A DNA stretch of 64,000 bases, taken from positions 620,001 to 684,000 of the forward strand of contig JALQBC010000005.1 of NCBI GenBank assembly GCA_023375675.1, read 5' to 3'. The position numbers were made by a program, and so were the translations under genes. Each line of letters starts with the position of its first letter. Within the stretch, counting starts at the first letter, position 1. Of this stretch, positions 39,382 through 49,337 are shown piece after piece. The DNA comes from Cytospora piceicola (lineage: Eukaryota; Ascomycota; Sordariomycetes; Diaporthales; Cytosporaceae). A model generated the notes under the pieces. That model was given only the letters and a program-made list of their open reading frames with translations, had not been told where the DNA came from and ran no database searches.

Positions 39382-40951
39382 CTAGTGTACGGCACCTCCA
39401 TAATACACCTTCCGCGCATCGACGAGCTTCTTGCCTCTGCCGATGGCGATGGATTCAGGATCGGGCTGGTTCGTCAGGGCCTCGAAGCAGGCCTTGACCG
39501 AGTTCATGGGGTTGCGCGAACGGGGCATCTTGGCCGACAGGTCAGAGATACCCGCAAGACGGGCGATCTCGAACATGCGGTGTGAGACGCGGAGACCGAA
39601 TCCTGTAGCGCGGAACGTTAGCAAGTTATCGCAAATGAAATACAACAGACGCTTTCGTTTTGAAAAGAAGAGAAAAAGGCGCATGACAAAACATACCGGG
39701 TGGCCGCGTGTAAAGCTGCACAACAGTTCCTCCCACCTTGCTCTCGACGTTGCCGTAGATCGTCCTCTTCTCGTACCTCCGTATAGGCACCATGTTCTGG
39801 ATGGCCGCCAGCTTGGCCTTCTGGACCGCGATCTCGGAGTCGACGGACTTGGCCTCGCCCATGCCCAGGCGGCCGTCCCCGTCGCCCGCCATGGCGAGGA
39901 TGTACGAGCTCCGGATCTTGCCCAGACGGGTCTGGTTGGAGACGAACCTCCTGACGAGGATCTTGGTGTGCTTGTTGAAGATCTCGAGGATCTCGCGCAC
40001 GCTCAGGCCCGTCTTCTTCTTGAGGTCCTGGTACGTGCCCTCGGGGTCGAGCCCCTCGTCCGCCTCGTCCATCTGCTGCTTGTACAGGCCCGCCACGCCG
40101 GGCACCTTGGACGGCAGGCCGGGCGCCAGCGCCGTGTCGCCGCCGTCGAAGCCCGTCATCGAGTTGCGCTCCATGACGTACCTGTACGCCTCCATGTCCG
40201 AGATCTCGCCCGCCGCCGCCCCGTCCTTCCCCCGCGCCAGGTCCTCCAGCATGTCGCGCCGCGCCGTCTGCGTCTGCTCGAGCACGTTGTCCATGGCGTC
40301 GGCGAGCTCGCCGCCCGACAGCGCCTCCTCCGGGCCCTTGTTCAGCATCTTGGACCGCAGGTCCTCGTACATGTTGAGCGCCTCCTCGTAGCTGATGTCG
40401 TGCGACACGCCGCGCTTCTCGTTGAGCTCCCGGACGAACTCGACAAAGTCGTCCCCGAACTGGTCCGGCGACATGAAGCGCGCCGTCGTGTCGACGGGCG
40501 CGTGCGTCTTGACGCGCTTGTCGACCACGGGCCGCACCACCGAGAAGTCCTCGAGGTAGCCGAACCGGTACGGGTCGTTCCGCATCCGGCCCTGCAGCAC
40601 CAGGTCGTCAGAGTCGACCACGCTCTCGCCCATCCTCAGCGCCTCGAGCTGCTCCGGCGAGTACCGCTTCTCGATGGACTTGATGTCGGTGTCGTCGTAG
40701 TCGGGGAACCGCTCGTCCTTGAACGCCTTCATCTTGGCGGGGTCCATGAGGCCCATCTTCTCGGCCTTGACGCTCTTGTACTGTGACCTCCTCCGCCCCG
40801 CGACGGGCGCCGAGCTGTGGAACTGGTGTCGGTGTTGGCATGCTGCTCCTCCCGCGGTGGTGGTGGTGGTGGCGCGTGCCGATGTTTTGGCCGAATTGGC
40901 TGCCAGAGACCTGCAGAGCAGGCTCCTGGCAGCTGGTGTTGCCACGCTCAT
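39382..40951 (-). CDS. mrps5: Mitochondrial small-subunit ribosomal protein uS5m
   Basis: Component of the mitochondrial 37S subunit. Two exons, 40951-39697 and 39602-39382, meet at [12 protein letters not shown]; 491 residues. The N-terminus ([20 protein letters not shown] and a following Ser/Thr/Arg-rich part to FHSSAPV) is a classic matrix-targeting presequence. A long mitochondria-specific N-terminal region leads to the S5 fold: the [19 protein letters not shown] strand region, [20 protein letters not shown], and the C-terminal S5 domain with [20 protein letters not shown] and [13 protein letters not shown]. The frame is continuous upstream of 40951 only through a non-ATG start at 40987, so 40951 is preferred. 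Confidence 0.94.
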
Positions 40952-41754
40952 GACTGACGGAGAGAAGAGGATCGGTACTGCTCGCAATGGCGCATAGGGC
41001 GGTTAGGTTTACTCGAGGGGGCTCTTGCTGGGCTTGCAGCTCGGAGTAGCAGCTCGCGCAACGATCACCAAATTTTCGACAGGGGGGTTGTTGATGGATG
41101 ACTAAGGGACTTTGAGCTAGTCTACGAAATTCACACGCCCCCGAGTGGAAATCACTACCTACCCGAACAGGGGGCTTGACACCACCTATTATCAACCCTC
41201 GTTAGCAACCCTGAAATCAATAACGACAATCAACCTTCCATAACCATCATGTCCCATCACGACAATGAAAACATCTCGAAACCTAGTTTACCTATTGTGT
41301 ACTACTCAGGGAACAAGTGTTTCTGGTCTTGACACCACTCGGTTTGGGGAAGACGACATAGCCAGCCAATTAGTCTTTTGGCCAACTATGGCAGCAGTTC
41401 GGTCTGTTGCAGTTCTGAAACCGGCGAGTTTCGATGCCCTCGAGACCTCCCCCTCGTTCTGACTCTGAGGCGTCTGAGATCATCAAGAAGGTAATTTATC
41501 ATCGATTAGAGGTTTGCTTCGTTCTCTGCAAATCTTCTTTCCTGATCCTTCCCCGATTCTTACCCTTCAACAACTGGTGTCCATCATCCAATTCTTTCCA
41601 TCTGCTGGACCAGTCCATCTGTCTACGACCCTGTCCAAGGCCAACAGACACCACCGTCTTGCAAGGCAAGCAAGATAGACAGTAGCTTCTCTCGACTATA
41701 TTCTAGTTTCTGGAACGTCCAACAGCTGGACTGACCCCAAGTATAAAATCAACA
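40952..41754. promoter_or_regulatory. Divergent promoter/leader between uS5m and the small membrane protein
   Basis: About 800 bp. A short open exon-like stretch at 41434-41490 (MPSRPPPRSDSEASEIIKK before a GTAATT donor) could be an upstream coding exon, but I found no in-phase acceptor joining it to the next ORF. The rest is pyrimidine-rich leader. Confidence 0.45.
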
Positions 41755-41979
41755 ATGGGACAGTTCGACTGGTTCCGCTCCATCGGCGCCACGCCGCAGG
41801 CCGTCAACGTCCTGAACGACCAGCCCTACCTTTTCACCATCCTCATCGTCATACTTGTCATCCTTATCCTGCAGGGCGTCTTCATCTGGTACATACACTG
41901 GGCCACACTGAAGCCAGAGCAGAAGAAGAAGAAGAAGAAGAAGAAGGAGCCCAAGGGCGAAAAGGGAGCCAAGAAATAG
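41755..41979 (+). CDS. Small single-pass membrane protein with a poly-lysine tail
   Basis: 74 residues, single exon, start in a strong CAACAATGGG context. A soluble N-terminus (MGQFDWFRSIGATPQAV) leads to one hydrophobic helix (about residues 25-48, LFTILIVILVILILQGVFIW). A highly basic tail of consecutive lysines follows, encoded by an (AAG)n tract at 41921-41946, ending EPKGEKGAKK. By charge distribution the tail should face the cytosol. I do not recognise the family. The start context, the clean helix and its position between two other genes support a real gene, but the AAG repeat leaves some doubt about the tail. Confidence 0.55.
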   Translation: MGQFDWFRSIGATPQAVNVLNDQPYLFTILIVILVILILQGVFIWYIHWATLKPEQKKKKKKKKEPKGEKGAKK

Positions 41980-42472
41980 ATGTTGGCTTTGTCCGCTTCT
42001 CTCGGGAGGCAAAGACAACAAGAAGGGCCGGTATCCTTTAAGAGGTGTTCTCGGGGCTTTACAACTTGTGCATATTCGTCGGCGGGTACGTTCTTGGGTA
42101 TCCAGTGTCGGCTTGAGGGCTGAAGCCGCGGATCGAAATGAGTGTAGGCAGTCCACAACGGCGGATGCCATGGAGGGTGGTTCTTTAGAAGAAGCGAATC
42201 GATCGAGTATTCAGCATGGAGACCCTGCAAATGGGATGTGCCATGCTGTGGAGGATAAAGGTAGCGTGGCTGCAACAGACCACGACGACGCGCATCGAGG
42301 CGGTAATCGAGCATGTATTAAATTCTAATGGAAATTGTTGTTCAAAGAATGCACCCAATTTCTGATTCGATAGATACATGTCCAGAACCCCAAACGCTAG
42401 AAACATGAGTTCTCATCGTCTGACCAATACGCTGTTCCAGCGAGATGCCCGGCCATGTGTAACACCGAACTT
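41980..42472. other. Convergent intergenic region
   Basis: 493 bp of 3' flank for the small membrane protein and the following minus-strand gene. Nothing else seen. Confidence 0.5.
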
Positions 42473-44773
42473 CTAAGCATCTCCTTGAGAAGGCTGTGTC
42501 TCGACCATGTCTTGATCAACACCCATGCTTCCAGTCCAGTGTGCATAACGAGGATACGAATAGATCCTAGGCATCTGGTCCAAGTCATCGGAGTATCGCT
42601 CAAGATGAGCATAAGTAGCAGTTGCCTCGGTTTCGATGTCGACCGCAGGATCAAACTGATAAGTATACTCCGGGGTATAGACACCACCTGTCCGGTAGTC
42701 GTATATGTGTCCAGTGCTTTCGCTAACAGGGTCGCCACATATCTCGACGTCTACATCAGATACGCTGTGCATGACTTGATCGCGCCGCTCCTCCTGGGTG
42801 CGATCTTCAGGCGGGATATACGCACAATCCTCGTCGGGGCCCTGATAGAAGCCGCCTTCGTATTGGTCATGAACGTCGAGCTGATACGGATAATCTCCAG
42901 CGTTCTCGTAATGAATAATTGCATACTCGAAAGCCTCATCCGCGTCATGGTATTCGTCCGAGTTATCTTCGGAGACCCATCTGGGAGCTTCTCGTTCCTC
43001 CTCGAAGCAGGGCGTTTCATCATATCCACCAAGGAGCCTTGCAGCATATGGGAGAGTACCTGCAGCCAGGTCTGCATTGTGGGTGTCTTCGAAGATAGTT
43101 TGATATTGTAAATTTTCTTCATCGTCTCCCAAGTAGTATTCCTCAACTTCGAAGATTTTCTCACTGGCATCCATGTCGTTGGGGTGGGAGTAATCTGTTC
43201 GGCTTCCTTGTGCGTCTTCCCTGAGAGTCTGTTGATAAGTCTCGTCAGGAGACAAAATATGCTGCTGATATGATGGACCATAATCCCTCGTCGTGTACAC
43301 AATAGTGTCCATGGTGTCGTCACCGTCCATATCGTCAGGGTCGAAGTGGTTCTGTCGCTGGAACTCTGCCTGGGTATCTTCGCGGTGACTACGGCCGCAG
43401 TAGTCATTCAAGTTTTCAAATGGAGCAAGTTCGTTCTCTTCAACATGCTCGTAATGGTCCACATTCTCTTCTGCGTCATCGAACACGTTTTCATCCAGCG
43501 GTCTGTATGCTCGCAGAAATCCTGACGCAGGGGCCTCTCCGGCGTCATCTAGTTTTGCATATGGTGGTATGCCATGGTCCGGAGGCGTGTCATGTGGTAT
43601 CTGAGGACCGCTTAGTTCACCAATCTGGTCGTCCTGGAACATTTTGCCCACCTGGATCCGAGGCTGCCTTGTAGCACCGGGGCCGCGAAGCTTGGTTCTC
43701 TGAGAATGTGTAGCCCTTAGAAGCAAGACAACCAGTCGCTTTTCTAGCTCTCCTGGTACATCTTCGAGCGGTGATTCTAGGCTTGGCCTCCGCACCAAGT
43801 CCTCTACTTTCTGTCGGAGGACAGGCGATTGAGTGCTGCCCAAATTTGCAAGTACTGAGGAAATGGTCGGTACTAATTGTGCCCGAGCGACCACATCCTA
43901 GAACTAGTTGTCAGAGCCGGAGATGGTAGACCTTGCCGGGTTACCTTACATGGAAAGAGACAGAACTCCACACTGCTGGCGCTAGATCAAGAAGCGTTGG
44001 TGACTTGCATGGCTTCAAAAGCCGAATGCCAGAGGGCTTCTTCTTTAACCCGACCATCAAGTTTAGCGCGTTGTGTGTAAGATGCTTTAGTCTCTGTGCT
44101 TGAAGATCCGGGGGCAAGTCATGGAAGTCAGATGGCTGGTTTAGCCCTCTAGTGGCCCTTTGGAGCACATGAGGTGGCACCTTGAGGATGACGATCCGAG
44201 TATCATTACTGGGTTGTCTTTTCGTGTATGTTCCCCGGGCGCTGAATCGAAAGCTAGAGGAAATAGCCGAAAGGTACGCGCAATCCACGCCTTCTGGATT
44301 GAATAAACTCGACTGTTGCCGATCATGCTGCACAGAATATACGAAGGGCGCCTGATAGTCTGGTTCCCCTTGGAATAGGTTTACTTCATGGCGAAGGTCG
44401 AGGCCGAGTGTGTCCCACGCCTGGACTTGTCAATAGGTACATAATCCCGACTGAAAATTGCAAACTGGCTCACCGGAAAGGTCTGAAATGCCTCCTTAAC
44501 CATCTCTCTCCCTCGATCCTGCAGGTTTGCATGGTGTAAGTCGTTGGCCAGTTCGTCGAAATAGATGCTCAGAGCGAAGCGGCAGGAGCCCGCCCGAGTA
44601 ATCCATAATAGTCCGGCTTTCACTTGATCCCAAAGCTCGAATGCCGTTGGAACTGATGAAAGGTTGCCCGGAAGTGACAAGGACATGGCTGATGAGACAG
44701 TGAGGCACAAATTCTCGTCGGTATGGCTGGAGATAGTAAAACTGCCAAGATCGACAGTCACCTCGTGTGCCAT
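42473..44773 (-). CDS. Unrecognised 731-residue protein with acidic, tyrosine-rich C-terminal half
   Basis: Three exons, 44773-44474, 44420-43950 and 43897-42473, join in phase 0 at QTFP-AWDTLG and VSFH-DVVARA, with normal donors and a CTGACAAC branch site. The N-terminal ~280 residues look folded: VTVDLGSFTISSHTDENLCL, ALSIYFDELANDL, SSFRFSARGTYTKR, LDLAPAVWSSVSFHD. They are followed by a helical stretch (TISSVLANLGSTQSPVLRQK). From about residue 340 the sequence is low complexity, very rich in Asp, Glu, Tyr and His, with no hydrophobic core. I know no family that fits. It has no signal peptide or membrane helix, so it is cytosolic or nuclear. The unbroken 475-codon last exon despite skewed composition supports a functional gene. 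A fast-evolving meiotic or chromatin role is only a guess. Confidence 0.7.
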
Positions 44774-46479
44774 GACAAGAGCTTGTGCTTATCGAAACTA
44801 GTTGATGATGACATCTCCAGCTTGGGTGAGGCAGATACTCGCTGGTAAGATGGTACATTGAACCCTATGCCAAAGCACAGAGCAGGCACATGATAATATC
44901 TGACGTTGGGACTTGAACTAGATGGTACAGGGCCGATGACATGTGAATATATAGAACAATGTAGACGATAATGAAGGGCGTGTTCGAAGAAACCAGTGCT
45001 TGGACCTAGCAGAGAGTATCGATGCAGCGAGGAAATACTGCATGCTCAGAGTCTTTGGTGAAAAGGTCGGAAATCTGGGGCACTTCTCCGAAACACCTGT
45101 GGACACACGACATATTCAAGGTTCGAGATCGTGCAGGTAAAGTCAACTCGAAGCTTGGAAGTCAATAGAAGCTGGAGACGCCTCGTTCTTGCCGTACTTG
45201 AAAAAGACTGTGTGTGCATATCCCAGAGATGGTTGAGAAGGGAAGGAGCGCTCTCTGCCCTCAGCACTGCAATAAGTGCCCAGGTGCACCAGCCATCCGC
45301 TGCCCACAACTTGTTCCTTCGCCGAGACTAGAGAAAAGGTGTTTGCAAGGCTTCATTTCACATCATCGTCATCAAATGTGGCCTCCTCCTGTGCCTTATT
45401 TCCCGGAGTTGTTGTGAAAGACCTAGGCATAGGTCACACACATCCCCTCCAATGGCCCTGATATGAACGTCTGTCATCCCTTCGCGGCCACGAAGGCAGC
45501 GACTTGACCAGTTCACTGCGAGTCATCTGTCTCTGGCTGGAATCTGTATCCCATGCGCCTTGCTCATTACTGCTCGCATCTCGAGTCTGCCTCGGTCTCG
45601 GCTTCGTGCGCATTTTATTGTGGCCTTTGGGACTTCCCAGGGTGGCCGTTTGGCGAAGAAAAGGGAGCATTCTGCACGTCGAGGCGCACGTCCTATTAAT
45701 ACCCAAACACCGGTGATGCCGTCCTTAGCGGTCGATCTCTTCGCCCTTCGCGTTCATTCTTTGCTTATTCCGATGGTCCCAACTGCACAGCGGCGCCGAT
45801 GGTGCGCGTGGTAGGAAGGAGAGAGAATCCCTGGCATCCTGGCATGGTAATATGCTGTCGGTGGAGAGCGAAATTGGGTTTGACTCGTTATGGCCCCTAA
45901 GCATCTACCTTCCTACATTAAACTACTCCACGACTGACAGCTGCTTTCTTCGGCATCGATTCTCAGTAGTTTTTCAACTTCAGGATAGCGGCCTCGACAG
46001 TCGACTTTCTTCTGGCCAAGGCGACAGTTGGTCCAAGATACCGCTGCGGCAAAGTGGGTGCACCCCACGCACTCCGCATTATTTCTGCGTCAGCCTTGCT
46101 GCCCAGCCCACGATCGATCTGGCAGAAGGTGCACGTAACCCAAGACATACACCGCACGACGTTCCCGAATGCTGCTGTGTGACGAACTCTGAGACTGCAC
46201 CAAGCCTACACAGTTTAACGCGGACTCACTCGATCCTAAACTTTGCCTACTGCTGCTGCGCTCTTTATCGCCGGAACTCAGATACAGGGAGATCAGCAAT
46301 GAAAACATGACAGTAGCCCATCTCACGTCTGCTGGTCTAGATTTAGTCGTCTTTCTCACCAGTCTTATGAACTTCCAGGGTGCGATAGGTTACGCAGATC
46401 CAGAAGTCGCCGTCGTTTTGTATATTATATCCAAACTTCTGCCGCGTTTTCAAGAGTTGTCCGACACTCCACCACCGAT
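44774..46479. other. Divergent intergenic region upstream of the malate transporter
   Basis: 1.7 kb. Several 60-150-codon ORFs occur on both strands, but none has family content or consistent splicing. An ACCTAGGCATAGGT variant of the dispersed motif lies near 45421. Confidence 0.5.
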
Positions 46480-48220
46480 ATGACTTCTCATCCATTCTCT
46501 CCGGTGCTCGGTTACGAGTCTCCCACTGAAAATACTGTCACCACTGCGCTGGCCACGAACCACTTAATGCACCGTTTGAGCGAGCTTGAACAGAACCAAC
46601 GGCAGAAACAAAATGTTGGGCAGATTAGGCCTCCTCAGGAAGCTATGAACATGGACGACCTAGTAGCCCAAAAGACGCATGGCAGGAAGCCTGTTGGTAT
46701 CAAAGACCGAGTAGCTTGTTTCCAATGGACTTGGTACACCAGCACTATGGCAACAGGTGGTATCGCCAATGTCCTTGCGTCGAGTATGCTGCTTCGGCCC
46801 TAATGGTCTCCCAAGTCATCCACCAGCCTTGGCTAATTCTTTGTTTAGTTCCCTTCCAAGCCCACTGGCTATATGTTATTGGTGTCATATTTTTCATATT
46901 CAATATGTGTCTGTTTGCCACCATTAGTATTCTCCTTTTCATGAGATTTCGTATCCGGCCAGGGAGCTTCATACACTCCTTTACTGACCAATTCGAAGCG
47001 CTCTTCATCCCGGCTGCTGTGAGTACATGAGAATCCAATATCGATATGCCTCTTTTGATATGATGGCTGATAAATGCCCAGCTTGTCTCGTAAGTACCCA
47101 GTCTGTGCCCCAGGAGATGCCAGAAGGGGCTTGCTGACCTCGGAGAGTGTGGGGACTATATTCATCAACATCTGCGAGTACGGCATCCCACATACAGGCC
47201 CATGGCTTCTTTATACCATGGAAGTCATGTTCTGGATATGGGCAGTCGCGGCCGTTTTCGCCAGTGCCGGCATATATCTGATCCTTTGGTCTACGCTGTA
47301 AGCTGTCCAGAATCATCACTCTCCCGGTAACTTGACAGGCTCTGACATGGCAGCGAAGCATTTTCCCTATACAGACGATGACGCCGGTCTGGGTCTTTCC
47401 CGCATATCCTCTATTGCTCACAGCACCGTTCGCCGGCAACCTCGTTAACTCGGCCGTGAATTCAGGGAAGCTGGACTCGATTAATGGGCTGTCGATCGCT
47501 ATGGCCGCAGTCGCCGTACAAGGCATGGGTTTCTGTCTCTCCTTCATGATATTGGCGGCATTTATCTATAGACTCATGACACAAAAGCTACCTCGGGATA
47601 TGCAGCGACCTGGTGTATTCATCTCCATCGGTCCCAGTGGTTTCACAGTAGCAGGAATTGGTAAGCATACTGAGTCCTCCCTCTCTTTGCCGCTTGTCTC
47701 AGTATCACAGTCGAGCAAGCTGACCCGGTATCATCATGACAGTACAGCTCGGCAGGCTGGCGGGCGATTATATCCCATCCGAGAACTTTATGGGGCCCGG
47801 GATGACTAGCCATGCTGCATTCATCATGAAACTGATGTCTTCTCTCCTCGGGATGTGGCTATGGGGCCTCGCCATCTGGTATGCTCTGCCTGTGTAGTAG
47901 TCCACACACGATCGCTCTACCAAATTTACTGACCTATCCCTCACAGGTTCTTCATCGTATCAGTGGGAAGCTTCTGGAAATACGCACGGCCAGAGCATGA
48001 AGCCAAGGTAGGGTTTCAGATGACATTTTTCAGTTTTGTGTTTCCAAACACGGCGCTCATCACCGCCACATTTCAAATTGGGAGAGCATTCGATTGCAAA
48101 CCGATCGAGATTGCTGGTTGTGTTATGACTGGGCTGCTGATGATTGTATGGGCTATCATCTTTGGGATGATGATCCGCTGTGTGTGGAAACGGGAACTTC
48201 TCTGGCCCAAGGAGGAGTGA
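46480..48220 (+). CDS. mae1: TDT/SLAC1-family malic acid transporter
   Basis: Plasma-membrane C4-dicarboxylate carrier of the tellurite-resistance/dicarboxylate transporter family, Mae1-like. Seven exons join in phase: 46480-46783, 46849-47018, 47082-47089 (8 nt), 47148-47297, 47359-47660, 47743-47878 and 47947-48220; 447 residues. A ~70-residue hydrophilic N-tail precedes about ten helices. Recognisable blocks are ACFQWTWYTSTMATGGIANV in the first helix, FRIRPGSFIHSFTDQFEALF, PVWVFPAYPLLLTAPFAGNL, FISIGPSGFTVAGI and FQMTFFSFVFPNTALITATF. The microexon supplies Leu-Val and part of Ser, giving FIPAALVSVGTIFINICEYG; skipping it would shift the frame. Malate is the expected substrate by family; some relatives export sulphite (SSU1), but the sequence looks closer to Mae1 to me. 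Confidence 0.88.
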
Positions 48221-48262
48221 TGTACGACGAAGGTTATTGCCGTTCGGGATGGAGACGGGCTA

Positions 48263-48290
48263 CGGGGGACGGGGACGGGGACGGGGACGG
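48263..48290. repeat. GGGGAC hexamer tandem repeat
   Basis: Four to five units in the 3' flank of the malate transporter gene, possibly within its transcript. Confidence 0.85.
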
Positions 48291-48741
48291 GTGGCACGTG
48301 GTGAGTGGGTAGGGGTGTCGGTAGGGTTTCTTTGGGGAAGAGGGGGTGTGGATTTAATACACGTAGCTATCAATCCGATTTCTGTGAAATGAAGCTCGGG
48401 CCCTCCAATTCCCCCAGATTCGTCGTCGTGTTTACCCCTGAGTGTACATCCATACATATCTCGATTTGCAGTGTGATGGAATGATGGAATGATGGAGACG
48501 GGCTTGACGGGATGGACTCCGTACTTAATGTAGTATGCAACAAATAGGTTTGGGCGACGATCCCCATCCAGAACTTTGATCAACATCTAAGGATGAAAGT
48601 TACCGTGAGTGGTTCAGGCCTCTGGCGAGATCTCTTTTTTTTTTTGAGGTGTAATCTTGTCTCCAGTCCCTGTATGTTGTATTTGTATCTATCTGCCTCT
48701 GTCTCTTGTCCCTGTCTCCTTGCCCCCCGCCCCCCACCACA

Positions 48742-48788
48742 CCTGAACCTCAACCCAAACCTGACCCTGAACCTGACCCCGAACCCAA
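48742..48788. repeat. Degenerate CCTGAA/CCCAAA/CCTGAC hexamer array
   Basis: About eight imperfect 6-bp units rich in C on the plus strand. It superficially resembles telomeric CCCTAA repeats but is not one. Confidence 0.7.
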
Positions 48789-49337
48789 ATCCTCACCACT
48801 GCGACAGCAAACACTCCCCTCACGGCTTGCTCTCCACTCGCCCTGGTCTTGTATGTACCTGTTTGCGCCCTATCCCATCCCAAATCCACCCCATCCCCTC
48901 TTGTCTGCCCCGTGTCCAAACGCCAATCGTGCCGGAACCCGGCCGTGGCTGCAGCTAAACCATATTGGTGCCGGCCAACTGTAACGGCCTCGGCATCATA
49001 CTGCACATAATACGGTATATATCTGGGCCATTATATGTATCTAGGCACGGGGGTACGAAGTACAGAAGATTGGGATAGCACCGTCGCAGCTCAGCTAACC
49101 GAACCCAAGCGAGCCCAGGCTAATCCACTACAGTCCTCGCACCACGGAACGCGACCCTCGACACACCACATACACCCTTCCTGCATTCCTTCGTTGTTGG
49201 CCCTGAGCTATTACCTGGGTCCATAATCATATTATCCCCTACATATCACCCATAGCTGTCCACGTCTAGATTAGATTGTGAGTCTTCCTCTTTGGTCACT
49301 GGTTGAGTTGGCATGGCTCTAATGCCTCGCACCTGTG

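Larger units (their letters stand above)
48221..49337. other. Intergenic region with two short repeat tracts
   Basis: 1.1 kb upstream of the RasGEF gene. It holds a GGGGAC hexamer array and a degenerate CCTGAACC/CCCAAACC array (listed separately). No coding-like ORF. Confidence 0.5.

Noticed and set aside
39002..39385. 127-codon ORF downstream of DAD3
   Set aside because: No recognisable content, sits between two convergent genes and begins in the DAD3 3' flank.
39431..40786. 451-codon plus-strand ORF over uS5m
   Set aside because: Antisense of the uS5m exon, created by high GC at third positions; composition is repetitive Leu/Val/Arg/His.
41434..41490. Upstream coding exon for the small membrane protein
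   Set aside because: A donor follows, but no in-phase acceptor leads to the ORF at 41755, whose own start context is strong.
48742..48788. Interstitial telomere repeat
   Set aside because: Units are CCTGAA, CCCAAA and CCTGAC, not CCCTAA, and flanking DNA is ordinary.
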